A stretch of DNA of 64,000 nucleotides from Parastagonospora avenae f. sp. tritici 18332-5 (GCA_022559985.1 JAFJTR010000033.1:189247-253246), one strand, 5' to 3'. Positions 24,761-36,166 are shown, counted from the stretch's first letter. Notes: generated from the sequence alone by a model not told the origin. Made by a program: numbers and translations.

Positions 24761-25094
24761 TCCGACTGATCGTCTCGACGAGTGCAATGCGAAGGCTCGT
24801 GAGCTGCCTCTCAAGTTGCAGAAGAAGCGAGAATTAGCCAATACAGCTAGACTGTGACTACAGTCTAAGACAAAAAAGATAATATCTAGAAAAAGTTGCA
24901 AACACCTTCAGAGAGACGTTTGGATCTTCCTAAAACAGATATAAATAGAGCTGTCTACACACATGCAGGAATATAATTATGCAGTATCCGAAGCTGCTAA
25001 ATCTCGCCTTTTCTGCAACATCAGAGTCTACCTAAAGATCCTGCTATACCTCACTACTATCAAATAAAAATACTCATACTGTTAGGCTCGACAT

Positions 25095-25418
25095 TTGGGA
25101 GAACAGAGCGACGCAAATTCATGCGTTATAGATAAAGAGGCATTGCAGGCATTGACACGATGGTGGCATCCTGAGGGCGAGGATGAAGACGTGGATTTCT
25201 TCGTGGCTGGAGTCCGCACCTCATCAGATGAATTAACGGGAGTCTTACGCGAAGAGAAATATGAGCATTGCGACTTAGGCGATGCCATTGAAGAAGTTGT
25301 GCATGCGCATAACGAGCAAGCCGCAGAAGCCAGAGCGCAGACGGAGGATCTCAATCTCGACCAGGACACCCATGAGGAGACAGAGATAATTTCCTCAGCC
25401 AGGAGCTATCGAATTTGA
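25095..25418 (+). other. Open frame without start, possible gene or transposon relic
   Basis: An uninterrupted 107-codon frame with no ATG and a stop just upstream. The translation is acidic and helical (GEDEDVDFFVAGVRTSSDEL, EVVHAHNEQAAEARAQTEDL), more protein-like than the surrounding shadows. No family recognised. It may be the last exon of a decayed gene or transposon. Upstream sequence (24840-25090) is AT-rich with stops in all frames. Confidence 0.25.
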
Positions 25419-26042
25419 TGTCATGGTACGTAATATAACCTACAGCATATCTGTTGCTCACTCATGTACTACAAGGCCCCACGAATACCTCAGCTTAATA
25501 TCTCGCTTGCAAATGTAGAGAATGGACGACCTCCGAAACACCCAGCCTCGCCTGCATTTCCTCGGTTCCATGCGTATCATGATGCCTTGTATAGTAACAG
25601 AGTCCAATCTTTAAGTGAGTCCTTGTCCTGAGGCAGTTGTGCTAATACCGCTCTCGCATGCGGGAACACCCCGGCATTATTGCCATTTCTCGTCTTGTCC
25701 CGTAGGCATGTCTGCCCAAAGGTTGGAAATAAACTGCTTGCGGTACCTGCTAAGTGCGTGTTTGCTGTTGTAGTATTCCCCTTGTCGTAGGTCTGTTACG
25801 TCTCTGCGTAGTCTTGACTCTTGTCTTTGTTGTAGTTTTGAATCGCCTCACAAATGTCACATTTGGATTATAAATAGATAGTTTTCTTCTCCCAGCCCAT
25901 TTTCAATCCATCCACAGGCACCGCAATTAGTGCCAAGGATACTCTTTTCATCAACGGATACTACAACCACGATTTCATCGGCTAATATCAACAACTGACT
26001 CTCGCATCTTGCTTTCAGGAACGATGGAATCGAAGCACCAGC

Positions 26043-26462
26043 ATGTCAGGATCAAACAATCCCACCAGGAGCTCTACCAATCCAGCAAACACCGTCTCGG
26101 ATCCGCACATCAACGGGCACCTAGTCTGTACTGGGATGTATGAATTCGATAGAGTAATTCGCCTATATATCCACAAGTCAAGCGAATGTACCAAATTCAA
26201 GTGCCTATGCCAAGTCTTCTCATACGATGCAAGCATGCCAGCAGCGATCGATCATGATGAGGCAAATTTCTCACAGGATCACACGATCGAGGAACACGGA
26301 TGGTTTCGCGATGTCACGACATTTGGCCAGATTTGCAGGAATCATCCTGTGCTCAACGGTCAACCCACTCAACACAACTTCATCAACTGGCGAGACAGTC
26401 TCTTAGCGATGCTCGATAACCAGCACGGTGGTGCAGGTGACCAATGGACCCGGGCCAACTAG
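26043..26462 (+). CDS. Orphan hypothetical protein, 139 aa
   Basis: A single uninterrupted ORF with ATG 26043 and a TATA-like TTATAAATAG at about 25868, roughly 170 nt upstream, after a CA-rich leader. No signal peptide or membrane segment is visible. The protein is Asn/Asp/His-rich (INGHLVCTGMYEFDRVIRLY, TFGQICRNHPVLNGQPTQHN). I recognise no domain. An overlapping ATG at 26024 in another frame could act as an upstream ORF. It lies in the AT-rich island, so it could be lineage-specific or a fragment. Confidence 0.45.
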   Translation: MSGSNNPTRSSTNPANTVSDPHINGHLVCTGMYEFDRVIRLYIHKSSECTKFKCLCQVFSYDASMPAAIDHDEANFSQDHTIEEHGWFRDVTTFGQICRNHPVLNGQPTQHNFINWRDSLLAMLDNQHGGAGDQWTRAN

Positions 26463-27204
26463 GGCCGGTTATGGGGCTGGTCATAGCAGCTGCTTCAGGG
26501 TGAGATAGTTCGAAGGTGGACTCAGACGGCTACGACGACGTACTTGGTACCATTCAGCATGTAACGGAGATTTAGTCAGAAGTTGGAGAGCAGAATCTGG
26601 GGAGTGGGAGAGCGGGAAAGCGGGGTTTGCAATGTTCGCTCTGTAGCGATGGATTTAGGTTCGTTTAAGGCACAGGGAGCAAATAGCGCATGGGGAACTG
26701 AAGACATTAATTCACTTACACCTCTTCCTATGTCCCCTAAGATCGAGGAATTCGATGGTTCTCTAAATGTAGTTTCGCTCTCACAAGATACGTCTGAACA
26801 GCTACACGCAATAATTGGGTCCACGTGTGGATCTAAACAAACGAATGTGACTGCATAAAAAACACATCTAATCTAGCTAACGTCCGTCCCTACCGGTAAT
26901 GCTGCAATTTTACTTTCTAGCACTTCCTATAGATTTAGGTAGATGCAGAGAATGGAAGATGATCGACTTAGCTCTATGCGACTATGCACGTAGGCATAAC
27001 ATTGTTAAACAATGTTCGTGGTTCGTTGTGAGGGGATGTTCAACCCACAGGGACAGACGTTACTTGAAAATCACTCAATTTAACAAAAGCTGTTCGTACC
27101 AATATTTGGAGTGATCGTACGAGTCACCTGATCATCACATGATCAGCCTCTGCACGCGACTTAGGGGCTAGTGCAGGAGTATATAGTCTTCCCGTACGAT
27201 AGCT

Positions 27205-27222
27205 TCAATCAATCAATCAATC
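27205..27222. repeat. Short (TCAA)n microsatellite
   Basis: TCAATCAATCAATCAATC: four and a half tetranucleotide units in AT-rich intergenic DNA. Confidence 0.7.
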
Positions 27223-27523
27223 TGCAACAACTCAAAGTTTGCAACTTGCTTCACACCGTACAATTGTACTTGCTTTACCTAAGGTGAAGTTCTACCAACA
27301 AAAGCTTTACAAGCAAAATTTAAGCAAGTAAACCAAACGCACTTGGCAACGCCAAGCGAAACCAGTCCTTGACATAGAGTTGAATCTACGTCGTTCTCTT
27401 ATCAATATGGGCTTGTCGCTTGCAACGAATAGTTCATCAGTACGCTTGTACTCATCATCTGATATAGGCAAAGCAGACTGCTTGAATAAGAATATTTGCA
27501 TCGGCACCTGCAGACTAAGCCGC

Positions 27524-28742
27524 CTAGTAGAATCTCCAGTTTTTTTTGATAACAGCCAAGCGCTCCTGGTCAATATCAGGATCAAAATCCTTCATAATCA
27601 TCGAAGTGATTTCTGATTTCCTATAGGAAATGAAGTTTAATGCATCTGTAGGGTCGCGCAGTGCAACGCCGGTGCGTGTCATAATTTGCACCCCTTGGGT
27701 CCAAATAGGGTACCACGCGCAAAATTCCCAGTCGATTAAGGAGACCTCCCAGTCTTCGCTTCCATCGTCTCTTGTAATTTTTTGAGCAATCATGTTTGTA
27801 AATTTCGGGTCAACCCATGTGAACTTCGGCTCATGAGGTTCCCAGCCTGGGAAGATAACCATAAGCTCAGCCTTCATCTCTTCTTATCCAGGATACCATT
27901 CTGGAAGATTATTGGATGCAGCCCGGTGGTTCTGCTCAGCGCGATGTATAGCTGAAACAAATTCTTTGTAGGTTTTATACGGCACAACAGTTGCTGGAGA
28001 TGTGTATGTGTATGAATCTATGCCTGGTGGCGCATCTAACCACGCCTGTTTGTGAATTCGTCCGTAGTATCCTTCGGATGGAAGTTCGCGGAGATAGCGA
28101 AGTTGCGATGACACTTTAGCGCAGATAGTGTCTTGTGCGCAGACAGGTAGTGTTGCAAATACACCGTGGAGCAATGGTATACCTTCAATGAATTCCATCA
28201 TTAGGCAAAACACAGGGTCTTTGACATCTTCTTCTTCTGCAGTTGACTAGAGGGCTAATACGGTAGGTATGCGCAGGTTAGGGAGTTTTTCTGCAAGGAA
28301 AAGCAGGTTCTCAGCTTCCTAGGGTTTCTTTAGTATTAAGTGCAACAAACTAATATTGTAAACATATATAACCTACTTACTTCTACGATCCTAGCACTAC
28401 AGCTCCATTTGACAACAGTAGCCCCCAGCTTAGATACTGGATGGTTACCGGTGTTTGCATGGAGACGGTTATTTGGGGTGACGTGGCGGATTTCTTTCAT
28501 AAATAGGATAGGCGGACAAGAAGGCGCCTGGTAAAAGAGGGACAAAGGACGCGGTCTCAATTTTGTCCAAGCTTCCAGGGGCGGACTGGGCCTACTGTCG
28601 AGTTCCTGAATTTTCGCAGATACTGCGGATGAATCAGATGTTCCCCATTCTTCCTGTAACACCTGTGTTTTGGTCCGTCGTGCTTTTCAGGCGTCCACAA
28701 AAGTTCTGGTTGATTTTCGTTCATGTTTGGGGGGGAATACAT
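27524..28742 (-). pseudogene. Aminoglycoside phosphotransferase-like (APH/ChoK fold) pseudogene
   Basis: The frame fragments read in order as one fungal APH-family kinase-like protein: N-terminus from 28742 (MYSPPNMNENQPELLW), NTGNHPVSKLGATVVKWSCS, an intron after RIVE (GTAAGT donor near 28381, acceptor near 28318), then AENLLFLAEKLPNLRIPTV, FCLMMEFIEGIPLL, and WEVSLIDWEFCAWYP (the Mg-binding D of the family, IDWE). It is broken by an apparent 1-nt deletion in an A-run near 28675, a TAG at about 28248 and a TAA just upstream of 27880. Both nonsense codons would be CAG or CAA before a C-to-T change. The usual catalytic HGDLxxxN segment is not obvious between the last two frames. No function is expected; the original substrate is unknown. 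Confidence 0.8.
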
Positions 28743-29872
28743 CGTGTGAGAAGTAACTAAGTAGAGACCGGTTGATATGCGGACGTCTTAACTTATACCA
28801 CAATCCAGTCTTTATTGGGCGCTCAGATTCATAGGCGTGTGCTACTAGGGCTATGTTTCATGTTTTCCTTAATACATTCGAAGGTTCGTTCTTCAATCAA
28901 GAGATTCTTTTCTTTCACAAATAGCACTGTCTGAATAAGACTGATAATGTGGCTCAAAGTTCATTGTTTTAGTTCGTATGGTCAGGCTTGCTATTCGACA
29001 GAAGCCAAAGACGTGTGCTAGGGTGGATCCGGCAATGGTACTCGGCCTGGGCGTTTTCTGTCGGATGTGGGAGAACAGGGCATACATGAAGGAGGTAGAA
29101 GGTTGTTGTATTGAGAGAGCTACATAGAGCGATTATATAAACAACTAGATGAGTAAGCAGGTGACTAAGAGAATCACGTGAGATGCAGTTCACAGTGTGC
29201 CATGTGAACCGAGGTGCCAGGCTGACATTTTCTTTCATTGCTGAAAGAAATCTGCATGCGCTAGTTAACAATACGAACAGGGTGTGACTGCATCAACTAG
29301 CATATACCAACCGTAAATCTGCACCATAGACAGACGTAAGTAACGGCATTCGCAGTACTAAGAATGGGCTCATCACCGTCACGTGACCATCCCCTGCATT
29401 CCCTTCTCGGCGCTCGGTCACAGCTTCAATGAACTACAATAGTGCAAGTTGGAGAAATTTCACGTTGCTCTCCCGCCATACTCTCCTCACCTCTGTTTGC
29501 GTTCTTCTATAGCCAGTTTCATTGATCTCGATGATAATCGTAGGGCTATGTGTGCACCTCGCTTCACGCGCGCGCCTCTATGCTCAGGTGCTTTCGTTTA
29601 TCATGCTTACCTGCAGCCCTTCCTTGCTAAGATGGGTTGTGACATTCTTGTTTTTGATGTCAAGTCATTGGTTTTCCCGGGGTATAGTACATGCAAGCTT
29701 GCCATTGAGGTTGAGAAAGTAGCGTCTTCAGAAGCGTGTTCTTGGCTTCGATGCGCGAAGCTATGGCTAAGTTGTTGTTTCGAAGCATATATGCGGACAT
29801 CGAGAGATATACTGCATAGGCTCAGGTCTTTTTCCAGCCATTGAGCTTGACGGACGCATCGCTGTGTTAATG

Positions 29873-29911
29873 TCGTGGAGGGGCAATCCTACCGGTACCC
29901 CACCTTCCCCA
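29873..29911. repeat. Edge motif, copy 2
   Basis: Second copy of the motif at 24728-24760, same orientation, with an internal TACCGGTA palindrome absent from the first copy. Together the copies bracket the island. Confidence 0.6.
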
Positions 29912-30200
29912 CAGATCCGAGCTTCATCTGTCTCCGTACACCATCTCACAAACGTCTATCTTGCCGCTGCGGCATGCCCACGCTGCCGAGGAGATGATCA
30001 AAGCGATCGTAATGGAGCCTATAACCACTCCCATACGCTCCCGCTGCGGGTCAAGGGCCCCTTGAAGAAGTGCGGAGTTCAATGACGTATCAAGCTGTAT
30101 TGGCTCGGCATTGAGCTTCCCGTTTTCCTTATCTATACGCACACAACACATAGGTGTGAGCAATTGCAAGCTGTATATTAAGACGCAATATTCATACAGC

Positions 30201-30909
30201 ATGGCTTCCTTCTCTCGTACCGGGCTTTCTACTCGTTTGGCGTCTCGTGCAATTGTACCTGCTTCAACCCGATTCCTCCAACCTCATATAGCTTCACGTA
30301 GCTTTCACCTGAGTTCTCCCAAGATGTCTGAGCACCCTGTTGCTACCCTACAGGTAAGATGTATGCAGAGGTTTTTCAACTGCAATTGACACACCGCCAG
30401 GAGGACATCGCTCCTCGCCTCCCTCTTTCCTCCGCAACTCTTTTCGAAGCCAAGAAGAAGAAGAATCTGTCCTTCGAAGCAATCGCTCAAGCCGTCGGCC
30501 GCAACGAAGTCGCCATCGCCGCGCTCTTCTACGGCCAAGCCATGGCTTCACCTGAAGATATTCAAGCGCTCTCCAAAGTCCTGGAAATTCCGGTTGAGGT
30601 GCTCGAGTCGCAGCTCTCAGGTTTCCCCGACCGTGGTAGGTCGCTAGAGATGCCGCCCAAAGACCCGCTGGTTTACAGACTCTATGAGATTGTGCAAAAC
30701 TATGGACCTGCGTACAAGGCGATCCTGAATGAGAAGTTCGGTGATGGCATTATGAGCGCGATCAGTTTCAGCACCAAGGTGGAGAAGGAGACGGATGAGA
30801 AGGGCGAGTGGGCAAAGATTACGCTGAGGGGCAAGTGGTATGTTGAGTTACAGTCTATTCAATTTACGGGAACTAACGGGGCTCCAGGCTGCCATATTCG
30901 CGATTCTAG
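30201..30909 (+). CDS. cynS: Cyanate hydratase (cyanase)
   Basis: Converts cyanate and bicarbonate to carbamate (then ammonia) and CO2. Exons 30201-30353, 30401-30837, 30888-30909 give 203 residues. The catalytic triad is Arg144, Glu147 and Ser170 in YRLYEIVQNYG and GDGIMSAI, with the +3 and +26 spacing of E. coli Arg96, Glu99 and Ser122. The tiny last exon restores the family terminus KWLPYSRF. Ahead of the usual start (MSEHPVATLQ, Met42) is a 41-residue Arg/Ser-rich, acid-free extension resembling a mitochondrial presequence. If the second intron is retained the frame stays open to 31033 with an unrelated tail; this is probably accidental. Confidence 0.96.
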
Positions 30910-31543
30910 ATATGTAGTAAGAGTTGCTGATGCAAAATACGATCATCATGAGCAATACACGCAGGAACAGTGCAATCAGGTGATTTCAAATGCGGAAGAC
31001 TTCAAAATAGTCGAGGAGCTCACAGCTAAGTAGCCATGTACCTTGTCGTCGCTTCATAGTCGTTTATTGGTGTTGTGTTGAGGTGCATTATTGCCGTCGG
31101 ACCGCTCCTGCCTCCACAAGGTGACAGACCGCTCACCCGCGACAAGCCTCGACCTTCACCTTGCGTCCCTCACTCGAGCCTGTCCGAAGACCGTTTGCCC
31201 CGCTGCCTGGACTATTTATCTATATCCGACCACAGTCTTCTCTTCCAAAACACCACGCTCCTTCTCTCGGGTTACCGGCAACAGCTCGATAAGCCCTCCT
31301 CCTGCTTCGATTTCCGAGAAAACTCGGCCGAGTGCAGCACTCAGTACGCGCTCGGATTGACACAGAGTCAGCTTCACTGGACTAGCGAAGAAATACAATA
31401 TTGTAGTACGAGGAATATTGGGACGTCGCTTAAGCAATCTGACACCATAAGTGCAATGCCAGCTGCGAGGAGCAAGCGCAAGGCCATTCATTAAACCTTA
31501 CGTCGAGTTGGAACTCCCGAGAACCGGCTGGAAATCGCCCAAC
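30910..31543. other. Intergenic region, cynS to zinc-finger gene
   Basis: Presumed 3' UTR of cynS and the promoter/leader of the zinc-finger gene. Overlapping ORFs at 31075-31494 have no family features. A short upstream ATG at 31456 opens 12 codons and ends before the main start, a possible upstream ORF. Confidence 0.4.
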
Positions 31544-33121
31544 ATGCCAGCAGAGCTTGAGCCGCTGTACCGCATCGAATGCACGTATGCAGACTGCTAC
31601 GAGTCGTTCGACACGGAGAGGCAGATGAAGAGCCACAAGAAACATTCAGACGAGCATGAATACTGCCACAAATGCGACGAGGATTTTGAGGATTTTGAAG
31701 CATTCGCATTCCACAAGATCCTCGCGCCGCTTAAGCACGACAAAGCTTGTCGGCTTTGCGGAGATGAGTTCAAGTCAGTTTCCGGACACAGGCGTCACGT
31801 CGAGATGGTACGTCAGGAGCAACATCTCAACACACTGTTACTGACCATGACAGAATCACAAGATCAACCAGCGACTGACCTGCATTGGCTGCTATGAGAC
31901 GTTTCCATGCGCTTTCCTCTTCATCGAACACCTGGAGTTTGGACACTGCCCCGTCGTCTCTCAAGCTCAGTTCCAAGGCCATGTCATACACAAGCATCTA
32001 ATCACCGAGTATCTCAAGGGTGGGGAGGCCTTGGAGCGCTTCAATCAGAAGCAGGCCAAATTTGAAGCCGCGATCGACTGTGACGAGCAAGAGGGTGGGG
32101 TCAGTCTTGGAGACCAGATATTCGACGATGACGAGCTCGAAGACGTCAAGTTCCAAGCTATCAAGCCTGACACTCCACCAGACACAGCTGTCCATCTTGG
32201 CACCTATCCGCCTCTGCCGTTCCAGATGACTAACGCTGGCCCGACCAAGTCTGACATTTCTTCTATGATTGACCAACTGTCTTTGACTGCGGATTCGGAG
32301 GCTTCTGCTACGATCGTCAACTCACCCGCTGGCTCACCTACTGCGGTCGCATTCCCACCAGATTCGTTGCAGGACAGCTCATCTCGTCAAATCCCCTCGG
32401 CAGCTGCATCAAGGAGCCTTCAGCCCAAGGCCTGGAGCTCCCGAGATGGCAAGTCGGCCAGCAATGCACTCTTTCCTGGTGCTAAGCCTACTCCTGCCAC
32501 CAAGGAGTTCAGTATTGCCGCCCATGATGAGAATATGAAGCAAGAGCACGGTGCTAACATCATGCGAACCCGTTTCTGGGATCCCGTCAGTAGCGACTGG
32601 ACGCCTGATCGCTTCTTCGATGTTGCCATCAGCCAGTACTACTGTCCCTTTGTCTGCGAGTAAGTGGTTATAGTGTGCCCCCCCTTGATGAACATGACTA
32701 ATTCCGCAACAGACAGACCTTCGCCGGCGCCGGAGAGCAGAGGAGACACATCATGGAAGACCACCGCATCACCCGCATGAAGTGCCCCATGTGCCTCAAG
32801 TACTTCAAGTCCGCCACCGCTCTGATGGCTCACTGCGAGTCGCGCGGCGCTCGGTGCGAGATCAACAAGACGGATGACTTCAGCATCTTCCTTGACCGTA
32901 TTTCTGGCGGCTTCTTGAGCGTCCAAGAGAAGACCCGCCCTGATCATCTCAACAACCCTAGCACCCTGCTGCACAATGAGGAGACTGGCCGTATGGAGCA
33001 CTATAGGCCGCCGGTTGCCAACTACTTGCAGTACTCAGTTACTAAGCCTCCCGACTGGAAGGAGCCGGTGCGAGGCACTGTCATTGGTGGCGTTGCGATG
33101 CAGCCGCGGGCGAGGTGGTAA
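31544..33121 (+). CDS. C2H2 zinc-finger protein
   Basis: Exons 31544-31807, 31854-32659, 32713-33121 give 492 residues. The N-terminal quarter has several Cys/His fingers: CTYADCYESFDTERQMKSHK with a trailing His, CHKCDEDFEDFEAFAFHK, CRLCGDEFKSVSGHRRH and CIGCYETFPCAFLFIEH. The middle (about 200-320) is acidic then Ser/Pro/Ala-rich, probably disordered. The C-terminal part has YYCPFVCEQTFAGAGEQRRH and CPMCLKYFKSATALMAHC. The arrangement suggests nucleic-acid binding, but no target or named orthologue is known to me. The start at MPAELEPLYRIEC lies just before the first finger; upstream in-frame sequence lacks an ATG. Confidence 0.85.
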
Positions 33122-33673
33122 CCACTGGATCCGCCGCAAAGCTGATCGGCTTCAGTGAAGTCACTGTGTGCTTCTCTGTGGTTTCTCCTCCGGATTTTGG
33201 TCTTCTCAGTCTCGGGTCTTCGACCTCCTTCACAGTCAAACATCTTACTCTGTGCCAAACAATCAGAGCCCACGATTGATAGTCCAGAACTCCTGAGGCT
33301 TTTCGAAGCCGAGATGGCGGATTCGAGAAGCAGGCACCACGTCGACAGCCGTACTTTCTTTCAATTCTCGCCATACTGAATCCAGTCACTGGCTTCCTTT
33401 TTTCCTTTTTCGTGTATAGTACTGGCACTCAAAGTCTGTCTTCCGAGTCTCTCTAATCAACAAGTTTGCAAAATCTTCTTTAGCAGTATCAGTGGCGTGC
33501 GAGTCTCTCGGTCTTTCATAGTGCTCAAATACCATGGACTTGCAGTCGTGTATGTCATTATCCAGTCTCCCAAGTGAAGTAAAAACTCCAAGCTATAATG
33601 CAATGGTATCTATATATCTGCAGCTTAGAACAAACCTTTCCCTCCCACGGCCGTTTACCAGAACTAACTTCCT
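33122..33673. other. Intergenic region between convergent genes
   Basis: 3' flanks of the zinc-finger gene and the rhomboid gene. No supported ORF. Confidence 0.4.
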
Positions 33674-35365
33674 TCACATCATCGCGCCCATCGCCTCTGC
33701 CACAAAATCTCGCAAATCTGCCGGCGCAAGCCCCCGCCGCGCGGGACTCTGATTTGGTGTCGTGCGATTCTGCAGATTCAACCCGCCCATGTCGCACCAA
33801 TCGACGCCGCCCGTGGTAATCGGCTGTGGAATGTGTTAGCAAACGCGCCTCTGAAGTGCTGCGCTCGATGAAGGCGAAAGGACTTACCAAACAAGTCAAA
33901 TGCTTACACCAACTGCACGTATTCCTCCACTCGTAGAAATTCCGCAGTAACAAGACAAACGCAATAAACGCACACACCAACCCCCCGGCACGGACGAGCC
34001 ACCACGCCCACCACAGCGGCTTACGCGCCTTGAAGAAGCCGAGGGGCGCTTTGGCGAAGCGGGAGAGTTGCTGCTTTGACTCCGAGTCCGTGGGAGCGAG
34101 GGGCTGCGTATCGACGGTCGCATAGGGCGGTTCATCAACACCGATCCGTTCGCGCAGCGCCTGCGGGCTATGCAGCAGACACACGCCGAGCACAAGACCC
34201 ATGAGGAACCCGCCAATGTGGGAGAAATTGTCGAGGCCGGGGAGTAAGCCGAGGACGAAAGCGATGGCGATGTCGAGGAGGAGAAAGAGCAGATCTTTGA
34301 CGGGGCTCCGGCGGGTGCTCCACGTGTACAATAAATCGAGCAGGGTGAGCGCGAGGATGCCGAAGAGACTGCCACTCGCGCCGACGGAACTCAGGCCGTC
34401 GGCGGCGTAGTTGCCGCCCAGCACGAAGCCGAAGATGCCCGCGCTGAAATATACGAGGGCGAAGCGCAGGGGCCCGATTTCCTTCTCCATGTCGCGGCCG
34501 AGCGTGAGCTGGAGCAGCATGTTGAACCCGATGTGTATGATTCCGGCGTGCAGGAAGATGGGCACGATAAAGCGCCACCACTGGTTGGGCTCGTGGGAGC
34601 GGTCGCGGAAGTCGGTGACGCCGGATTGGTCTGGGACGCCGCCGTTGCCGCAGAGTTCTGACAGCGAGCACGTGAGGCTGCCCGGATCGAGGGAGGTGGT
34701 GTTGGGACATGGCCACGACTGCACGTTGTTTGCGATGATTTGGTTGATGTTGTGCATGCAGGGGGTGAAGCGGGAGCCCATGTTGATCAGGACGTAGGGG
34801 CTGGGGCCGATCATGATGTTGAAGTTTGGTTTGGTTTGGATGGGTGAGCCTGTGAGCATACCTGAACAATCATAGTTAGTATACAACCCCTCAACACAGA
34901 GGGTGTGAATATCCACAACTCACCATTCTTGATCAACTCCCCCACGAAAACCCCAACCTGCACCGTCGTCAAGATATACACCACCCACGTGACCCTCCCA
35001 CTAAACCACCCCTTCTTCTTCTTCTTACTGCGCTTCCGGCTCGGCCGTGGAAGCGCCTCGGGATCCGCATTATACCGCGTGGGACTGCCGTCGTCTAGTT
35101 TATTCCTACCGCTCCCATCCATCTTCGGCTGCGTATGTAACGGAATCGCATTCTGGTCGGTAAACGGATCCTGCTGGCCGCCATACGACGAGCCATGTGA
35201 CGGGTACCCGCCCAGCGCACCCGACGAGTGCTGCGTGTTGTAGTATCTATCATCCTCAAAAGGCGATGGCGACGGGGCTTGATTGTGCGGCAGAGGAGGT
35301 AGCGCAGGGTCAGGCCGGGCGTGTGGCGGGTTATAGGAAGTGTTGTAGTAGTCGTTTGCCGCCAT
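33674..35365 (-). CDS. Rhomboid-family intramembrane serine protease
   Basis: Cleaves membrane-protein substrates inside the bilayer. Exons (minus): 35365-34924, 34861-33888, 33823-33674; 521 residues. A roughly 120-residue disordered cytosolic N-terminus ends in a basic patch (RKRSKKKKKGW), followed by the first membrane segment (VTWVVYILTTVQVGVFVGEL). The rhomboid core follows: a luminal loop with several Cys, WWRFIVPIFLHAGIIHIGFN (the WR and HxxxN marks), the nucleophile Ser300 in GASGSLFG and His352 in SHIGGFLMG. A Cys-containing loop follows a last membrane segment. This is the secretase-type eukaryotic rhomboid, larger than Rbd2-type fungal rhomboids. Start ATG 35365 (MAANDYYN); no ATG upstream in frame. 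Confidence 0.93.
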
Positions 35366-36166
35366 AATGGCTGCTCTTTGCCGTTTCGTCACTCCCGAAG
35401 AGCGGTTGCGATGCAGGTCGCGGAGAATAAAAGTGTCTGACTGTACTGTAAATGCGGAGGCGCAGGGGGTTGGTAGGAAGTTCGTCGGTCGTGTACACCG
35501 GGGATTGGGGTTGTACAGCTACGAGTAGCGCGCTTCTGGGGTTGTTTCAGGATTCCAGGCTACTTGCGGGAATACAAGTCGAGTTGCGAAAAAGTATGTC
35601 AGCTTCTTCAGTTGGATTATGAAGACAATTGTGTTATTGAAATCTTTTGTCTACGGCGACGTAATATGTCTGAGGGGCGGTGGAGGTGGATCGGGAAAAA
35701 GGGCAAGGGCCAAGCTGCTTGAAGACGCGTCGTTTGTTCAGCACAGCCGCGATGCCATCCCTGTTACCCGCTGATCGCCGGCTGCTATTTTGGGTTGTGC
35801 GCCACAAGTGATCAGCCACATTATGCCTCTTTCGCGACGGCTTGGGCAGGGTGATGCGCACTGCATACGAAGGGCAAGGCCTGATCATGTAGTGCTCTCA
35901 TTTGCTTCGTGTTCTGGGAGGCATACTGATGGATGGCTGAAGCTGAAACATGCGTGCATGCATAGAGTGGCTCATCTTGAGTGGAGCCAGCGTTGGGATC
36001 TACACAGCACAGCATGCGCAAACTTGGGCCTGACAGGTGTCAAGCACATTGTGAAAGCGACCAAGTTCTTAATGCATCGAGGAGCTGAGCAACACGGGAT
36101 CGGCCAGAGACCTAAACCACATATCTTGATCTTGAATCTGAATCTGAATCTGAATCTGAATAACAA
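35366..36166. other. Intergenic region, rhomboid promoter and Dsc1-like 3' flank
   Basis: Both neighbours are on the minus strand. The stretch contains the hexanucleotide repeat at 36133-36160 and no credible ORF. Confidence 0.4.
36133..36160. repeat. Hexanucleotide repeat (GAATCT)n
   Basis: About four and a half units of GAATCT, ending 7 nt beyond the stop codon of the Dsc1-like gene, so within its 3' UTR on the minus strand. Confidence 0.85.

Larger units (their letters stand above)
24528..30200. other. AT-rich gene-poor island with relics
   Basis: A 5.7-kb stretch less compact and more AT-rich than its neighbours. It holds an ORF fragment at 24666-24857, a startless ORF at 25095-25418, an orphan ORF (26043-26462), a phosphotransferase pseudogene (27524-28742) and a GGAGGGGCAAT-containing motif near each edge. 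28760-29450 has no credible ORF. The flanking genes (PLD and cyanate hydratase) are intact and conserved, so this looks like an insertion-prone, possibly RIP-affected gap. Confidence 0.5.

Noticed and set aside
29449..29844. 131-codon plus-strand ORF upstream of cynS
   Set aside because: Begins at TTG with no convincing ATG and shows no protein family features.
31075..31494. Overlapping ORFs between cynS and the zinc-finger gene
   Set aside because: No domain, low-complexity translation; treated as leader sequence.
34168..34869. 233-codon minus-strand ORF rich in His/Arg/Pro
   Set aside because: Alternative-frame shadow of the rhomboid core exon; composition is that of frame-shifted GC-rich coding DNA.
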